DNA from: Polynucleobacter sp. KF022
GTDB lineage: Bacteria > Pseudomonadota > Gammaproteobacteria > Burkholderiales > Burkholderiaceae
Assembly (NCBI RefSeq): GCF_027924105.1
Contig: NZ_AP026972.1
Coordinates: forward strand, 1,488,001 to 1,552,000
Reading direction: 5' to 3'
Length of the DNA stretch: 64,000 nt
Part shown: positions 31,243 to 41,279 of the stretch, piece by piece
How the letters are laid out: every line of letters starts with the position of its first letter
Position numbering within the stretch: the stretch's first letter is position 1
The notes under the pieces: model-generated
Told to the model about the DNA's origin: nothing
Databases searched by the model: none
What the model saw: only the letters and a program-made list of their open reading frames with translations
Made by a program: the position numbers and the translations under genes

Positions 31243-32018
31243 AACTAAATTATGTAGCTCCAAAAGAAGGCTATACCTGGATTAGACAGGGTATTTGGCT
31301 TTTCAAACAGAACCCTTTGGGATTCTTAATGCTCGTATTTATGTATGTATTCGCCGCTCAGCTGGCAGTCATCATCCCAGTCATTGGTGTGTTTGCAGTG
31401 TTACTGCTGACGCCGACCTTATCGGTAGGATTCATGACAGCTTGCCGCCAAGCCATTCAAAAAGAGCGCATTAAACCTTCGGTTTACATAGTCGCCTTAA
31501 AGTCAGGGCAAATGATTCGTAAAAGAATTTTGCAACTAGGCTTAGTGTATGCGGCCATGATTGTTTTACTGAGCTTTATCTTAAGTCTCCTAGTTGACTT
31601 TGAGCTGCTACTTCCACTGATGACTACTGATAAACCCATTACTCCAGAAGCACTCCGTCAGGTTTACTTAGTACTCTTCTTTGGCGCGATGCTATATGTA
31701 CCAGTGGCAATGCTAATGTGGTTTTCACCAGTATTGGTTGCATGGGAAGACATGTCAGTACCTCAAGCTCTATTTTCAAGCGCCTTAGCCTGCTGGTCTA
31801 ACAAAGCCGCATTCTTTTTGTACCTGTCAATTTGGAGCGCAATTCTGATTGCTATTCCACTAACCATTGGCATGATATTTGATGCCATTAATTTGGGGCA
31901 AGTAGCCTCGTACATCATTGCGCCCATCTCTATGGCGGGACTCACTGTGATGCACTGCTCTTTTTATGCGACCTGGAAAGCTTGCTTCACTGACAATGAA
32001 GTTGTAATGCCTGTCTAA
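31239..32018 (+). CDS. BPSS1780-family membrane protein
   Basis: A 259-residue integral membrane protein with about six hydrophobic segments (from near residues 30, 52, 105, 145, 195 and 225). The N-terminal GYTWIRQGIWLFKQNPLGFL is typical of the BPSS1780 family, conserved in Burkholderiales and of unknown function. ATGA overlap with thrB shows translational coupling. Confidence 0.8.
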   Translation: MKLNYVAPKEGYTWIRQGIWLFKQNPLGFLMLVFMYVFAAQLAVIIPVIGVFAVLLLTPTLSVGFMTACRQAIQKERIKPSVYIVALKSGQMIRKRILQLGLVYAAMIVLLSFILSLLVDFELLLPLMTTDKPITPEALRQVYLVLFFGAMLYVPVAMLMWFSPVLVAWEDMSVPQALFSSALACWSNKAAFFLYLSIWSAILIAIPLTIGMIFDAINLGQVASYIIAPISMAGLTVMHCSFYATWKACFTDNEVVMPV

Positions 32019-32026
32019 CTGACTTT

Positions 32027-34393
32027 TCAGTCAATCGCAGCAAGCTTCGCAATACTTAGCTGTAGCCATTTAATGCCATGACGCTTGAAATTCACTTGCG
32101 CTCTTGCATCAGCATCAACACCTTCTAAGCCCGTAACACGCCCCTCACCAAACTTAGTGTGGAACACATTTTGTCCGATAGTGAATGGGTAATTTCCACG
32201 CGGAGGTGAGGCCAATCTTTTCACTTCCATTGAAGCAGAGCCAACACGCTTAGCAGGTCTCTGACGTTCAGACCCAGAATCAAAGAAGTCATTGGATTCG
32301 TATTCGCGTTGACGGGTATATCCATCTTGCCAAGTAGATCCAGTTCTGGAATTGCCTCCACCCCAGCGAGCGTCTCTTGCCTTAGGGGTGAGCCACTTCA
32401 ATGAATCAGAAGGAAGCTCTTCAAGGAAGCGAGAAGGCATGTTGTAGCGAACCTGCCCATGCAACATACGTGATTGGGTATGTGACAAGTACAGACGCTC
32501 TTTGGCACGGGTAATCGCCACATACATCAAGCGACGCTCTTCCTCTAAGCCATTTTGTTCGTTTACGCTGTTCTCGTGGGGAAATAAACCCTCTTCTAGG
32601 CCGGTAATAAAGACAGAGGTGAACTCTAAGCCTTTAGCCGAATGCACTGTCATCAGCTGGACTGCATCCTGACCTGCTTGAGCCTGGTTATCCCCAGCCT
32701 CTAATGAGGCATGGGATAGGAACGCAGCCAGTGGAGAGACCTCCACAACACCAGGAGCATTCTCACCTGGCAACATTGCAGCAGCCGCATCTTGGCCATA
32801 GCCTTCTTCGGCAATAAATGCCGTTGCTGCATTGATCAGTTCCTGTAAGTTTTCTACACGGTCTTGGCCTTCGCGCTCTGAGAGGTAGTGCTGAATCAAG
32901 CCGCTATGCTGAATCACAAATTCAACAGTTTCTGGCAAGGTATTGTGACGCGTTGCTTCACGCATGTGATCCACTAAGCGTACAAAACCACCAAGCGCTG
33001 CACCCGCCTTACCTTCTAGAGAGGAGGCTGCTAAGTACAAGGAGCATTGCTGCGCTCTGGCAGCATCTTGCAATGCCTCAATTGAGCGCGCACCAATTCC
33101 ACGGGTTGGGAAATTCACCACTCGTGAGAAAGAGGTATCGTCATTTGGATTCTCAAGCAAACGGAGATAGGCAAGCGCATGTTTAATTTCAGCGCGCTCA
33201 AAGAAGCGTAAACCACCATACACACGATACGGAATGCCCGCAGAAAATAAAGCGTGCTCAATGATGCGTGACTGAGCGTTACTACGATAGAGCAAAGCTA
33301 CTTCAGTACGTTTAATGCCGCTATTTACTAAAGCCTTGATCTCATCTACCAACCAAGCAGCCTCGGCATGATCACTAGGAGCCTCATAAATTCGGACCGG
33401 CTCGCCATGACCAGCATCGGTGCGTAGGTTTTTACCAAGGCGCTCTGAGTTGTTAGCAATCAAATGATTTGCAGTATCCAGAATATGGCCGTGTGAACGA
33501 TAGTTCTGCTCTAGCTTCACCATGAGCGGGTGGTATTGCTTTTCGTAGAGGCGCATGTTTTCTACATCTGCGCCGCGGAAAGCATAAATACTTTGATCAT
33601 CATCACCTACAGCAAATACGGAGCTGCTGCCCATACCACTCACATTGATGCGGCTAGTATCATGACCTGACAATAATTTAAGCCATGCATATTGCAAGGC
33701 ATTGGTATCTTGGAACTCATCAATCAGAATATGACGGAAGCGCTCTTGGTAATGCGTACGAATAGCTTCACTATGTTTAAGCAATTCATAACTACGCAAT
33801 AAGAGTTCAGCAAAATCCACTACACCTTCACGTTGGCATTGCTCATCGTAAGCAGCATAGAGTTGCGCCATCTTGGCTTGAAAGTCATCGCCTACTGATA
33901 AATCTTTTGCACGTTGACCGCGCTCTTTGGCATGAGCAATAAAGTATTGCAGCTGCTTAGCGGGATACTTCTCATCATCGACTTTTAAGCCCTTTAAAAG
34001 ACGCTTAATCGCAGAGAGTTGATCCTGGGTATCCAGAATCTGAAAAGTGGATGGCAAACCCGCTTCTTTGTGATGAGCCCTCAATAATCGGTTACATAAG
34101 CCGTGAAAGGTGCCAATCCACATGCCACGGGTATTAATCGGCAACATGGCGCTTAAGCGCAACATCATCTCTTTGGCAGCCTTATTGGTAAAGGTCACCG
34201 CTAGGACGCCAATAGGGGATACCTGGCCGGTCTGAATCAACCACGCTATACGGGTGGTGAGTACGCGGGTCTTACCGCTCCCTGCCCCAGCCAAAATCAA
34301 GGCAGATTGGGCTTGGCCATTTTCATTTACGGGCGGGAGGGTCACTGCCTCGCGCTGTTCTGGATTGAGGTTCGCGAGCAAGTCTGAGTACAT
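32027..34393 (-). CDS. uvrD: DNA helicase II (UvrD/Rep family)
   Basis: A 788-residue superfamily 1 helicase for nucleotide excision and mismatch repair. Motifs in order: LILAGAGSGKTRVLTTR (Walker A), LIDEFQDTNALQYAWLKLL (Walker B), AVGDDDQSIYAFRGAD, LEQNYRSHGHILD, TVHSAKGLEFTSVFITG and YVAITRAKERLYLSH. The C-terminal tail ends in the Tudor-like fold NVFHTKFGEGRVTGLE. No ribosome site; TATAAT lies 7 bases before the ATG, shared as a palindrome with the divergent valS promoter. Confidence 0.95.
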   Translation of the reverse strand: MYSDLLANLNPEQREAVTLPPVNENGQAQSALILAGAGSGKTRVLTTRIAWLIQTGQVSPIGVLAVTFTNKAAKEMMLRLSAMLPINTRGMWIGTFHGLCNRLLRAHHKEAGLPSTFQILDTQDQLSAIKRLLKGLKVDDEKYPAKQLQYFIAHAKERGQRAKDLSVGDDFQAKMAQLYAAYDEQCQREGVVDFAELLLRSYELLKHSEAIRTHYQERFRHILIDEFQDTNALQYAWLKLLSGHDTSRINVSGMGSSSVFAVGDDDQSIYAFRGADVENMRLYEKQYHPLMVKLEQNYRSHGHILDTANHLIANNSERLGKNLRTDAGHGEPVRIYEAPSDHAEAAWLVDEIKALVNSGIKRTEVALLYRSNAQSRIIEHALFSAGIPYRVYGGLRFFERAEIKHALAYLRLLENPNDDTSFSRVVNFPTRGIGARSIEALQDAARAQQCSLYLAASSLEGKAGAALGGFVRLVDHMREATRHNTLPETVEFVIQHSGLIQHYLSEREGQDRVENLQELINAATAFIAEEGYGQDAAAAMLPGENAPGVVEVSPLAAFLSHASLEAGDNQAQAGQDAVQLMTVHSAKGLEFTSVFITGLEEGLFPHENSVNEQNGLEEERRLMYVAITRAKERLYLSHTQSRMLHGQVRYNMPSRFLEELPSDSLKWLTPKARDARWGGGNSRTGSTWQDGYTRQREYESNDFFDSGSERQRPAKRVGSASMEVKRLASPPRGNYPFTIGQNVFHTKFGEGRVTGLEGVDADARAQVNFKRHGIKWLQLSIAKLAAID

Positions 34394-34400
34394 CAGCCCA

Positions 34401-34408
34401 ATTATAAT
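34401..34408. promoter_or_regulatory. Shared palindromic -10 element ATTATAAT for uvrD and valS
   Basis: ATTATAAT contains TATAAT on both strands (minus: 34401-34406, plus: 34403-34408). It lies 7 bases from the uvrD ATG and 9 bases from the valS ATG, so both transcripts would start almost at the start codon. The -35 regions are poor on both sides. Confidence 0.5.
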
Positions 34409-34417
34409 TTGCCTCTT

Positions 34418-37309
34418 ATGCCAAACGCCTCAAATACCCCTAATTCACCAGCGGCCAGCTCTGCGGACGAGCTCGCTAAATCCTATGAACCCGCCCCGAT
34501 AGAGGCCTACTGGGGTCCAGAGTGGGAGCGTCGCGGTATTGCCGATGCCACGATGGATGAGGGTAAGGGTGATTTTTCGATTCAGCTACCCCCGCCAAAC
34601 GTCACTGGCACCCTGCACATGGGTCACGCTTTTAACCAAACCATCATGGATGGCTTGGTACGCCACGCACGCATGTCTGGCAAAAATACTTTATGGGTAC
34701 CAGGCACTGATCATGCAGGTATTGCCACTCAAATTGTTGTTGAACGCCAACTCGATGCCCAAAAAGTATCTCGTCATGATTTAGGCCGTGAGAAATTTTT
34801 AGAAAAAGTATGGGAGTGGAAAGAAACTTCTGGCAATACAATTACTAGACAAATTCGTCGTCTCGGGGCGTCGATTGATTGGGGCAAAGAATATTTCACA
34901 ATGGACAGCAAAATGTCCAAGGCAGTAGTTGAGGTATTTGTCCGCCTACACGAACAAGGCTTGATTTATCGCGGCAAACGTTTGGTGAACTGGGATCCAG
35001 TTTTAGGCACCGCAGTTTCCGATCTGGAAGTGGTGAGCGAAGAAGAAGATGGCTCAATGTGGCATATCCGCTACCCATTGACCGACGGCTCAGGCCATCT
35101 CACTGTTGCTACCACTCGCCCTGAAACCTTGCTGGGCGACGTTGCCGTCATGGTGAACCCAGAAGACGAGCGTTATAAACACCTCATTGGCAAGTCCGTT
35201 AACCTGCCATTGTGTGATCGTGAAATTCCGATCATTGCAGATGACTACGTTGATTTGAACTTTGGTACTGGCGTTGTAAAGGTGACTCCTGCACACGACT
35301 TTAATGACTATGCAGTAGGTCAACGTCATCAATTGCCGATGATCAACATCCTCACTTTGGATGCGAAGATTAATGAGAATGCTCCTGCCGCTTACCAAGG
35401 CATGGAACGTTTTGCAGCACGCAAACAAGTAGTTGCTGATTTGGAGTCTGCTGGCTTATTAGAAAAAGTGCAGCCGCATAAGTTGATGGTGCCACGTGGT
35501 GACCGTACCCAAACCATCATTGAGCCAATGTTGACTGACCAGTGGTTTGTGGCAATGTCCAAACCAAGTCCGGACAACAAATATCAACCCGGCTCATCCA
35601 TTGCTGGCGCAGCCTTAGATGCTGTCACTAAGGGCGACATCAAACTTGTGCCAGAAAATTGGATTAATACCTATACCCAGTGGTTAGCTAATATTCAAGA
35701 CTGGTGTATCTCTCGTCAACTCTGGTGGGGCCATCAAATCCCCGCTTGGTATGGCGATGACGGGCAGATTTTTGTAGGACGTTCTGAGGAGGAAGCTAAG
35801 GCTAAGGCTGCAGCAGCGGGCTACACCGGCAAACTGAGCCGCGATCCCGATGTTCTGGATACCTGGTTTAGCTCTGCGCTTGTGCCATTCAGCTCATTAG
35901 GCTGGCCCGATGAAACACCTGCTTTGAATCACTTCCTACCTTCATCTGTCCTGGTTACCGGCTTTGACATCATCTTCTTCTGGGTGGCGCGCATGGTCAT
36001 GATGACCTGCCACTTCACCGGAAAGGTGCCGTTCCATACCGTCTATGTTCATGGCTTGGTTCGTGATGCTGAAGGTCAGAAAATGAGTAAGTCCAAAGGC
36101 AATACTTTGGATCCAATTGATTTGATTGACGGTATTCAGATTGAAGAGTTGGTAGGCAAGAGAACTACCGGACTCATGAATCCTAAGCAAGCTGAGAGCA
36201 TCAGCAAGAAGACTAAGAAAGAATTTCCGGATGGTATTCCGGCATTTGGTACAGACGCCTTACGCTTTACATTTGCTTCTTTAGCCTCGCTGGGCCGAAA
36301 TATCAACTTCGATCAAAAGCGTTGCGAAGGCTATCGCAATTTCTGTAACAAACTTTGGAATGCCACGCGCTTTGTTCTCATGAACTGCTCCGGCAATGAT
36401 GAGGACAATGGTCTAGCGCCGTGTGACAACCAATGCGGCCCAGAGGGGTATCTAGATTTTTCAGCCGCCGATAAATGGATTGTTTCCCAACTCCAAAGAA
36501 CTGAGGCTGATGTAGCCAAGGGCTTTGAAAACTATCGCTTTGACAATATTGCGAGCAGCATTTACCAATTCGTATGGGATGAGTACTGCGATTGGTATTT
36601 GGAACTCGCCAAGGTGCAGCTACAAACGGGTACGCCCGCTCAGCAGCGCGCTACGCGTCGCACCCTGTTGCGCGTTCTGGAAACGATCTTGCGCATGGCG
36701 CATCCATTGATCCCATTTATCACCGAGACACTTTGGCAAACCGTTGGGCCGAAGTCCGGTAAAGAATTGGCCAAGCAAGCTAAGCAGACCATTGCACTCC
36801 AACCCTACCCTGTTGCTCAGCCTGAGAAGATTGATGAGCAAAGCGAAGCTTGGGTTGCACAAATTAAAGCGATTGTGGATGCCTGCAGAAATCTACGTGG
36901 TGAAATGCAAGTTCCGCCAGGTCAAAAAGTACCACTTTGGATTTATGGTCCAGAAGCATTCTTAGCCAAGGCTACGCCTTACCTCTTGGCACTTGCCAAG
37001 CTCACTGAGGTTAAGATCTACAGCGATGAATCCGCTTTAGAAAAAGATGCTCCAGGCGCCCCTATTGCCCTAGTGGGCGATATCAAGCTCCTTCTCAAGA
37101 TTGAGGTGGATATTGCTGCCGAACGCAATCGTCTTGGTAAAGAGATCGAGCGCTTGGCGAATGAAATCAACAAAGCCAAGGGCAAACTAACCAACGAAAG
37201 CTTTGTCGCTCGCGCACCAGCTGACGTGGTTGCTCAGGAAAAGCAACGTCTTGCTGGTTTTGAGCAAAATCACGAGAAACTTGTAGCACAATTAGAGCGT
37301 CTGAAATAA
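34418..37309 (+). CDS. valS: Valyl-tRNA synthetase
   Basis: A 963-residue class I synthetase. HIGH motif variant in NVTGTLHMGHAFNQ, editing domain with ATTRPETLLGDVAVMVNP, KMSKSKGNTLDPIDLIDG, an anticodon-binding domain and a C-terminal coiled coil (IAAERNRLGKEIERLANEIN). ATG 34418 is preferred over an in-frame TTG at 34409. No ribosome site; see the shared -10 element. Confidence 0.97.
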   Translation: MPNASNTPNSPAASSADELAKSYEPAPIEAYWGPEWERRGIADATMDEGKGDFSIQLPPPNVTGTLHMGHAFNQTIMDGLVRHARMSGKNTLWVPGTDHAGIATQIVVERQLDAQKVSRHDLGREKFLEKVWEWKETSGNTITRQIRRLGASIDWGKEYFTMDSKMSKAVVEVFVRLHEQGLIYRGKRLVNWDPVLGTAVSDLEVVSEEEDGSMWHIRYPLTDGSGHLTVATTRPETLLGDVAVMVNPEDERYKHLIGKSVNLPLCDREIPIIADDYVDLNFGTGVVKVTPAHDFNDYAVGQRHQLPMINILTLDAKINENAPAAYQGMERFAARKQVVADLESAGLLEKVQPHKLMVPRGDRTQTIIEPMLTDQWFVAMSKPSPDNKYQPGSSIAGAALDAVTKGDIKLVPENWINTYTQWLANIQDWCISRQLWWGHQIPAWYGDDGQIFVGRSEEEAKAKAAAAGYTGKLSRDPDVLDTWFSSALVPFSSLGWPDETPALNHFLPSSVLVTGFDIIFFWVARMVMMTCHFTGKVPFHTVYVHGLVRDAEGQKMSKSKGNTLDPIDLIDGIQIEELVGKRTTGLMNPKQAESISKKTKKEFPDGIPAFGTDALRFTFASLASLGRNINFDQKRCEGYRNFCNKLWNATRFVLMNCSGNDEDNGLAPCDNQCGPEGYLDFSAADKWIVSQLQRTEADVAKGFENYRFDNIASSIYQFVWDEYCDWYLELAKVQLQTGTPAQQRATRRTLLRVLETILRMAHPLIPFITETLWQTVGPKSGKELAKQAKQTIALQPYPVAQPEKIDEQSEAWVAQIKAIVDACRNLRGEMQVPPGQKVPLWIYGPEAFLAKATPYLLALAKLTEVKIYSDESALEKDAPGAPIALVGDIKLLLKIEVDIAAERNRLGKEIERLANEINKAKGKLTNESFVARAPADVVAQEKQRLAGFEQNHEKLVAQLERLK

Positions 37310-37340
37310 TCAGCAGCTAAATAAAGTGATTGGAAGCCAT

Positions 37341-38225
37341 ATGCCGTTAAGCACCAAAGCCGTCACCAAAGCAGTCTTTCCTGTTGCGGGCTTGGGTACC
37401 CGCTTTTTACCAGCAACGAAAGCTAGCCCGAAAGAAATGTTGAATGTGGTGGATAAGCCCCTCATTCAATATGCCGTGGAAGAGGCAATTGCTGCAGGTA
37501 TTACTGAAATGATTTTCGTGACCGGTCGCAGCAAACGTGCCATTGAAGATCACTTTGACAAAGCATATGAGCTCGAAGCTGAATTAGAGGCTAAAAATAA
37601 GCAGACTCTTCTCGATATCGTTCGTAGTGTTAAGCCTAGCCACGTAGATTGCGTATATGTTCGCCAACCTGAGGCGCTTGGATTGGGTCATGCGGTTTTG
37701 TGTGCAGAGAAGTTGGTGCGTGATGAGCCATTTGCCATCATCTTGGCGGACGACTTGTTAGATGGTCAACCTCCGGTTCTCAAGCAAATGCTAAAAGTTT
37801 TTGAAGAACAAAATGGATCTGTAGTAGCGGTTGAAAAGATTGATCCTGCCAAGAGCAGCTCTTATGGAATCGTTTCTGGCGCCGAAGTCGCCAAAGGCAT
37901 CTATCGCCTGAACGGCATTGTGGAAAAGCCACAACCAAAGGACGCGCCTTCTAATTTGGCAGTAGTAGGACGTTATGTTCTCTCATCCGATATCTTTACT
38001 CATATTCGCAATCTCAAGCCTGGTGCAGGTGGCGAGATTCAGCTGACCGATGCGATTGCCTCTTTACTCAAAGAAGAGCCAGTATTTGCTTATGAATACG
38101 ATGGCGTGCGCTATGACTGCGGCAGCAAGCTGGGCTACCTCAAAGCATCTGTCGAGTTTGCCCTGCGCCACCCCGAAGTCTCTGCTGACTTTGCTGCTTA
38201 CCTTAAGAGCCGTTCATTGACTTAA
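37341..38225 (+). CDS. galU: UTP-glucose-1-phosphate uridylyltransferase
   Basis: About 294 residues. It makes UDP-glucose from UTP and glucose-1-phosphate for polysaccharides. The nucleotide loop is PVAGLGTRFLPATKASPKEM; also VDKPLIQYAVEEA, ILADDLLDG and YDCGSKLGYLKA. ATG 37341 follows TTGGAAG; a GTG at 37326 is less likely. 31 bp after valS. Confidence 0.95.
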   Translation: MPLSTKAVTKAVFPVAGLGTRFLPATKASPKEMLNVVDKPLIQYAVEEAIAAGITEMIFVTGRSKRAIEDHFDKAYELEAELEAKNKQTLLDIVRSVKPSHVDCVYVRQPEALGLGHAVLCAEKLVRDEPFAIILADDLLDGQPPVLKQMLKVFEEQNGSVVAVEKIDPAKSSSYGIVSGAEVAKGIYRLNGIVEKPQPKDAPSNLAVVGRYVLSSDIFTHIRNLKPGAGGEIQLTDAIASLLKEEPVFAYEYDGVRYDCGSKLGYLKASVEFALRHPEVSADFAAYLKSRSLT

Positions 38226-38243
38226 ATTTTTCTTGGCCGAATT

Positions 38244-38273
38244 AAAAAAGGCAGAGATCTCTCTGCCTTTTTT
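38244..38273. terminator. Bidirectional rho-independent terminator
   Basis: GC stem GGCAGA..TCTGCC is extended by A6/T6 on both flanks, so it serves galU (plus) and the TusA-like/alaS transcript (minus). Confidence 0.9.
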
Positions 38274-38290
38274 ATTGTGATTGAAAGCTA

Positions 38291-38536
38291 CTACCTGCGC
38301 TTCATGAAAAACACCAACACATCACCTTCAGTAGTACTGGCAATTAGCTCGTTTCCAGTTTGTTTAGCAAAAGCCGGAAAGTCGTGAGCAGCACCAGCAT
38401 CGGTTGCCTTGATCTTTAAGACTTCGCCAGACTGCATGGTTGCCAAAGCTTTCTTGGTGCGCAGGATGGGCAATGGACAGTTCATACCAATGGCATCTAC
38501 TTCTGCATTAAAGGCGATATTTAGAGCATCACTCAT
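38291..38536 (-). CDS. TusA/SirA-family sulfurtransferase-like protein
   Basis: An 81-residue protein with the family motif MNCPLPILRTKKAL (CPxP; the Cys carries persulfide in TusA) and the C-terminal strand TTEGDVLVFFMKR. May relay sulfur for tRNA thiolation or another pathway. Its start overlaps the alaS stop by four bases, so the two are co-translated. Confidence 0.88.
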   Translation of the reverse strand: MSDALNIAFNAEVDAIGMNCPLPILRTKKALATMQSGEVLKIKATDAGAAHDFPAFAKQTGNELIASTTEGDVLVFFMKRR

Positions 38537-41157
38537 TTACTTGCTACCCAATCTTTAACGCCTGCCAAAGCAGCGCCTAACTTACTAGGATCAGTACCGC
38601 CGGCCATCGCCATCTCAGGCTTGCCGCCACCCTTGCCACCGACTTGCTGAGCTACAAAGTTCACGAGGTCGCCTGCTTTCACTTTGCCAATCGAATCAGC
38701 TGTTACACCAGCAATCAAACTCACTTTATCGCCCTGAACTGATGCCAACACAATGGCGGCGGTCTTGAGCTTAGCTTTGAGAGCATCCATAGTTTCACGA
38801 AGCACACCCGCATCTGCGCCATCCAGACGAGCAGCAAGCACTTTGATGCCATTGACGTCAATTGCTTGTCCAGCCAACTCATCACCCTGGCTTGCGGCTA
38901 GTTTGGAGTTCACTTTTTCTAACTCACGCTCAGCTTGGCGCAGACTTTCCTGGAGCTGTGCCACACGATTCACTAAATCACCCGGATGGGTTTTCAGAAT
39001 CGCTGCAGCTTCATTAATTTTGTCTTCCAAGCCTTGCAAGAACTGCAATGCATTATTGCCAGTCACTGCCTCAACGCGACGAATGCCAGCAGCAACACCG
39101 CCTTCAGAAACAATCTTTAAGCTACCAATATCTCCGGTACGTGATACGTGCGTGCCACCACAGAGCTCTTTAGAAGAGCCGATCTCGAGCACGCGCACCT
39201 CATCACCGTACTTCTCCCCAAAGAGCATCATGGCGCCTGTCTTTTGCGCATCATCCAAAGACATAACCTTGCCTAAAGTTGCTGTATTTTCCAAAATCTC
39301 TTGGTTAACAATATCTTCAATGCGGCGGATTTGCTCTGCAGTTATCGGTGCGTTGTGCGTAAAGTCAAAACGGGTCTTATTGGCGTCCACCAAAGAACCT
39401 TTTTGCTGAACATGATCGCCCAATACTTCACGTAATGCTTTATGCAAGATATGTGTCGCACTGTGATTGCGCATCGTATCGGTTCTGTGTTGGGTATCCA
39501 CGATTGCATTGAGTACATCACCCACTTTGAGCTCGCCCTCCAGTACCTCGCCCTGATGACCAAATACATCCGCTTGAATCTTGAAAGTATCTTCTACGGC
39601 AAAACGGATGCTTTCATTGCGGAGTTCGCCTTTGTCGCCAACCTGACCACCAGATTCTGCGTAAAAAGGAGTGTTATCTAAAACAATCACGGCTGCATCA
39701 CCCGCTTTAACGGATGACACTGCTGAACCATCCACATAAAGGGCAGTTACTTTTGCGCCGTCATGTTTTAAGGTGTCGTAACCATGAAATTGGGTTGGCG
39801 TGCCTTTATAATCTAAGCCTTGAGCCACCTTGAACTTACCGGCTGCTCTAGCTTGGTCGCGCTGCTTTTGCATCGCTACTTCAAAGCCCTCACTATCCAC
39901 CGTCACACCACGCTCACGACAAACGTCAGCAGTTAAGTCCAATGGGAAACCAAAAGTATCATGCAAGCGGAATGCAGTTTCACCATCAACCACTTTTGCA
40001 CCGCCAGCTAGAGCACCATCCAAAATTTCCATGCCGTTAGCAATAGTTTGGAAGAAGCGCTCTTCTTCTTGCTTGATAACTTCACTCACTTTATCTTGTG
40101 CAGCGCGCAACTCTGGATAAGCATCACCCATCTCTTTTACAAGCGCAGGAACTAATTGATAGAAGAATGGTTTGCGTGCGCCCAACTTATAGCCATGTCG
40201 TATTGCCCGACGCGCAATACGACGCAAGACATAACCGCGCCCTGCATTACCAGGAATGACACCGTCTACCACGATAAAGCTACACGCACGAATATGGTCA
40301 GCAATCACTTTGAGTGAAGGACTGTCTGCATCACAATTTTCACCGCCAGCAGCATCTACCGCTTCCTTCGAAGCCTTGAGAAGATTGACAAAGAGGTCAA
40401 TTTCATAATTGGAGTGAACATGCTGCAACACTGCAGCAATACGCTCAAGACCCATACCCGTATCAACACTTGGCTTAGGCAGCGGATGCATCACGCCTGC
40501 TTCATCTCGGTTGAACTGCATGAAAACGTTATTCCAAATTTCGATATAACGATCACCATCTTCATCCGGGCTTCCAGGAGGGCCGCCAGCAATATGATCG
40601 CCGTGATCGTAAAAAATCTCAGTGCATGGTCCGCATGGGCCTGTATCACCCATCATCCAAAAATTATCTGATGCGTAACGCCCGCCCTTGTTGTCACCAA
40701 TGCGAATGATGCGATCGACTGGAATGCCAATCTGCTTATTCCAAATCTCAAAAGCTTCATCGTCTTCTGCGTAGACGGTAACCAAGAGTTTTTCTTTGGG
40801 CAATTTAAAAGTCTGGGTCAATAAGTCCCAGGCAAATTGAATGGCTTCCTTCTTGAAATAGTCCCCAAATGAGAAATTTCCCAGCATTTCAAAAAAGGTG
40901 TGATGGCGGGCGGTATAGCCCACGTTATCCAAGTCATTATGTTTACCGCCTGCCCGGATGCACTTTTGAGCAGTCGTAGCGCGGTTATAAGGGCGCTTAT
41001 CGAACCCTAAAAACACGTCCTTGAACTGGTTCATACCCGCATTGGTAAATAGCAGGGTTGGGTCATCCCCCGGCACTACCGGGCTGGACGGGACGATTTG
41101 GTGGCCTTTTTGGGAGAAGAAATCCAGGTACGCCTGGCGAATTTGGGAGACTTTCAT
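38533..41157 (-). CDS. alaS: Alanyl-tRNA synthetase
   Basis: An 874-residue class II synthetase of normal length. Catalytic core with RHHTFFEMLGNFSFGDYF, the editing-domain metal motif HSATHILH plus CGGTHVSRTGD, and the C-terminal oligomerisation domain ending GGGKPEMAMAGGTD. Promoter -35 TTGCCC and -10 GATAAT lie 17 bp apart, with only 7 bases from the -10 to the ATG and no ribosome site. Confidence 0.97.
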   Translation of the reverse strand: MKVSQIRQAYLDFFSQKGHQIVPSSPVVPGDDPTLLFTNAGMNQFKDVFLGFDKRPYNRATTAQKCIRAGGKHNDLDNVGYTARHHTFFEMLGNFSFGDYFKKEAIQFAWDLLTQTFKLPKEKLLVTVYAEDDEAFEIWNKQIGIPVDRIIRIGDNKGGRYASDNFWMMGDTGPCGPCTEIFYDHGDHIAGGPPGSPDEDGDRYIEIWNNVFMQFNRDEAGVMHPLPKPSVDTGMGLERIAAVLQHVHSNYEIDLFVNLLKASKEAVDAAGGENCDADSPSLKVIADHIRACSFIVVDGVIPGNAGRGYVLRRIARRAIRHGYKLGARKPFFYQLVPALVKEMGDAYPELRAAQDKVSEVIKQEEERFFQTIANGMEILDGALAGGAKVVDGETAFRLHDTFGFPLDLTADVCRERGVTVDSEGFEVAMQKQRDQARAAGKFKVAQGLDYKGTPTQFHGYDTLKHDGAKVTALYVDGSAVSSVKAGDAAVIVLDNTPFYAESGGQVGDKGELRNESIRFAVEDTFKIQADVFGHQGEVLEGELKVGDVLNAIVDTQHRTDTMRNHSATHILHKALREVLGDHVQQKGSLVDANKTRFDFTHNAPITAEQIRRIEDIVNQEILENTATLGKVMSLDDAQKTGAMMLFGEKYGDEVRVLEIGSSKELCGGTHVSRTGDIGSLKIVSEGGVAAGIRRVEAVTGNNALQFLQGLEDKINEAAAILKTHPGDLVNRVAQLQESLRQAERELEKVNSKLAASQGDELAGQAIDVNGIKVLAARLDGADAGVLRETMDALKAKLKTAAIVLASVQGDKVSLIAGVTADSIGKVKAGDLVNFVAQQVGGKGGGKPEMAMAGGTDPSKLGAALAGVKDWVASK

Positions 41158-41164
41158 GCCGATA

Positions 41165-41193
41165 ATTATCGCATTGGCACTAGCCTAGGGCAA
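41165..41193 (-). promoter_or_regulatory. alaS promoter
   Basis: -35 TTGCCC (41188-41193), 17-bp spacer, -10 GATAAT (41165-41170); 7 bases separate the -10 from the start codon. This is the best-supported of the leaderless-type promoters. Confidence 0.6.
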
Positions 41194-41279
41194 ACGCTAG
41201 GTAAGAAGCCCCAAACCTGCCTTACAATCCCACAACATCAATAAAAATCGGCAGTTAAGTCGACAACAAGGAGAGCAAC

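Noticed and set aside
38753..39409. Plus-strand open frame of 218 codons
   Set aside because: Entirely antisense to alaS, whose protein motifs (HSATHILH, CGGTHVSRTGD) are intact.
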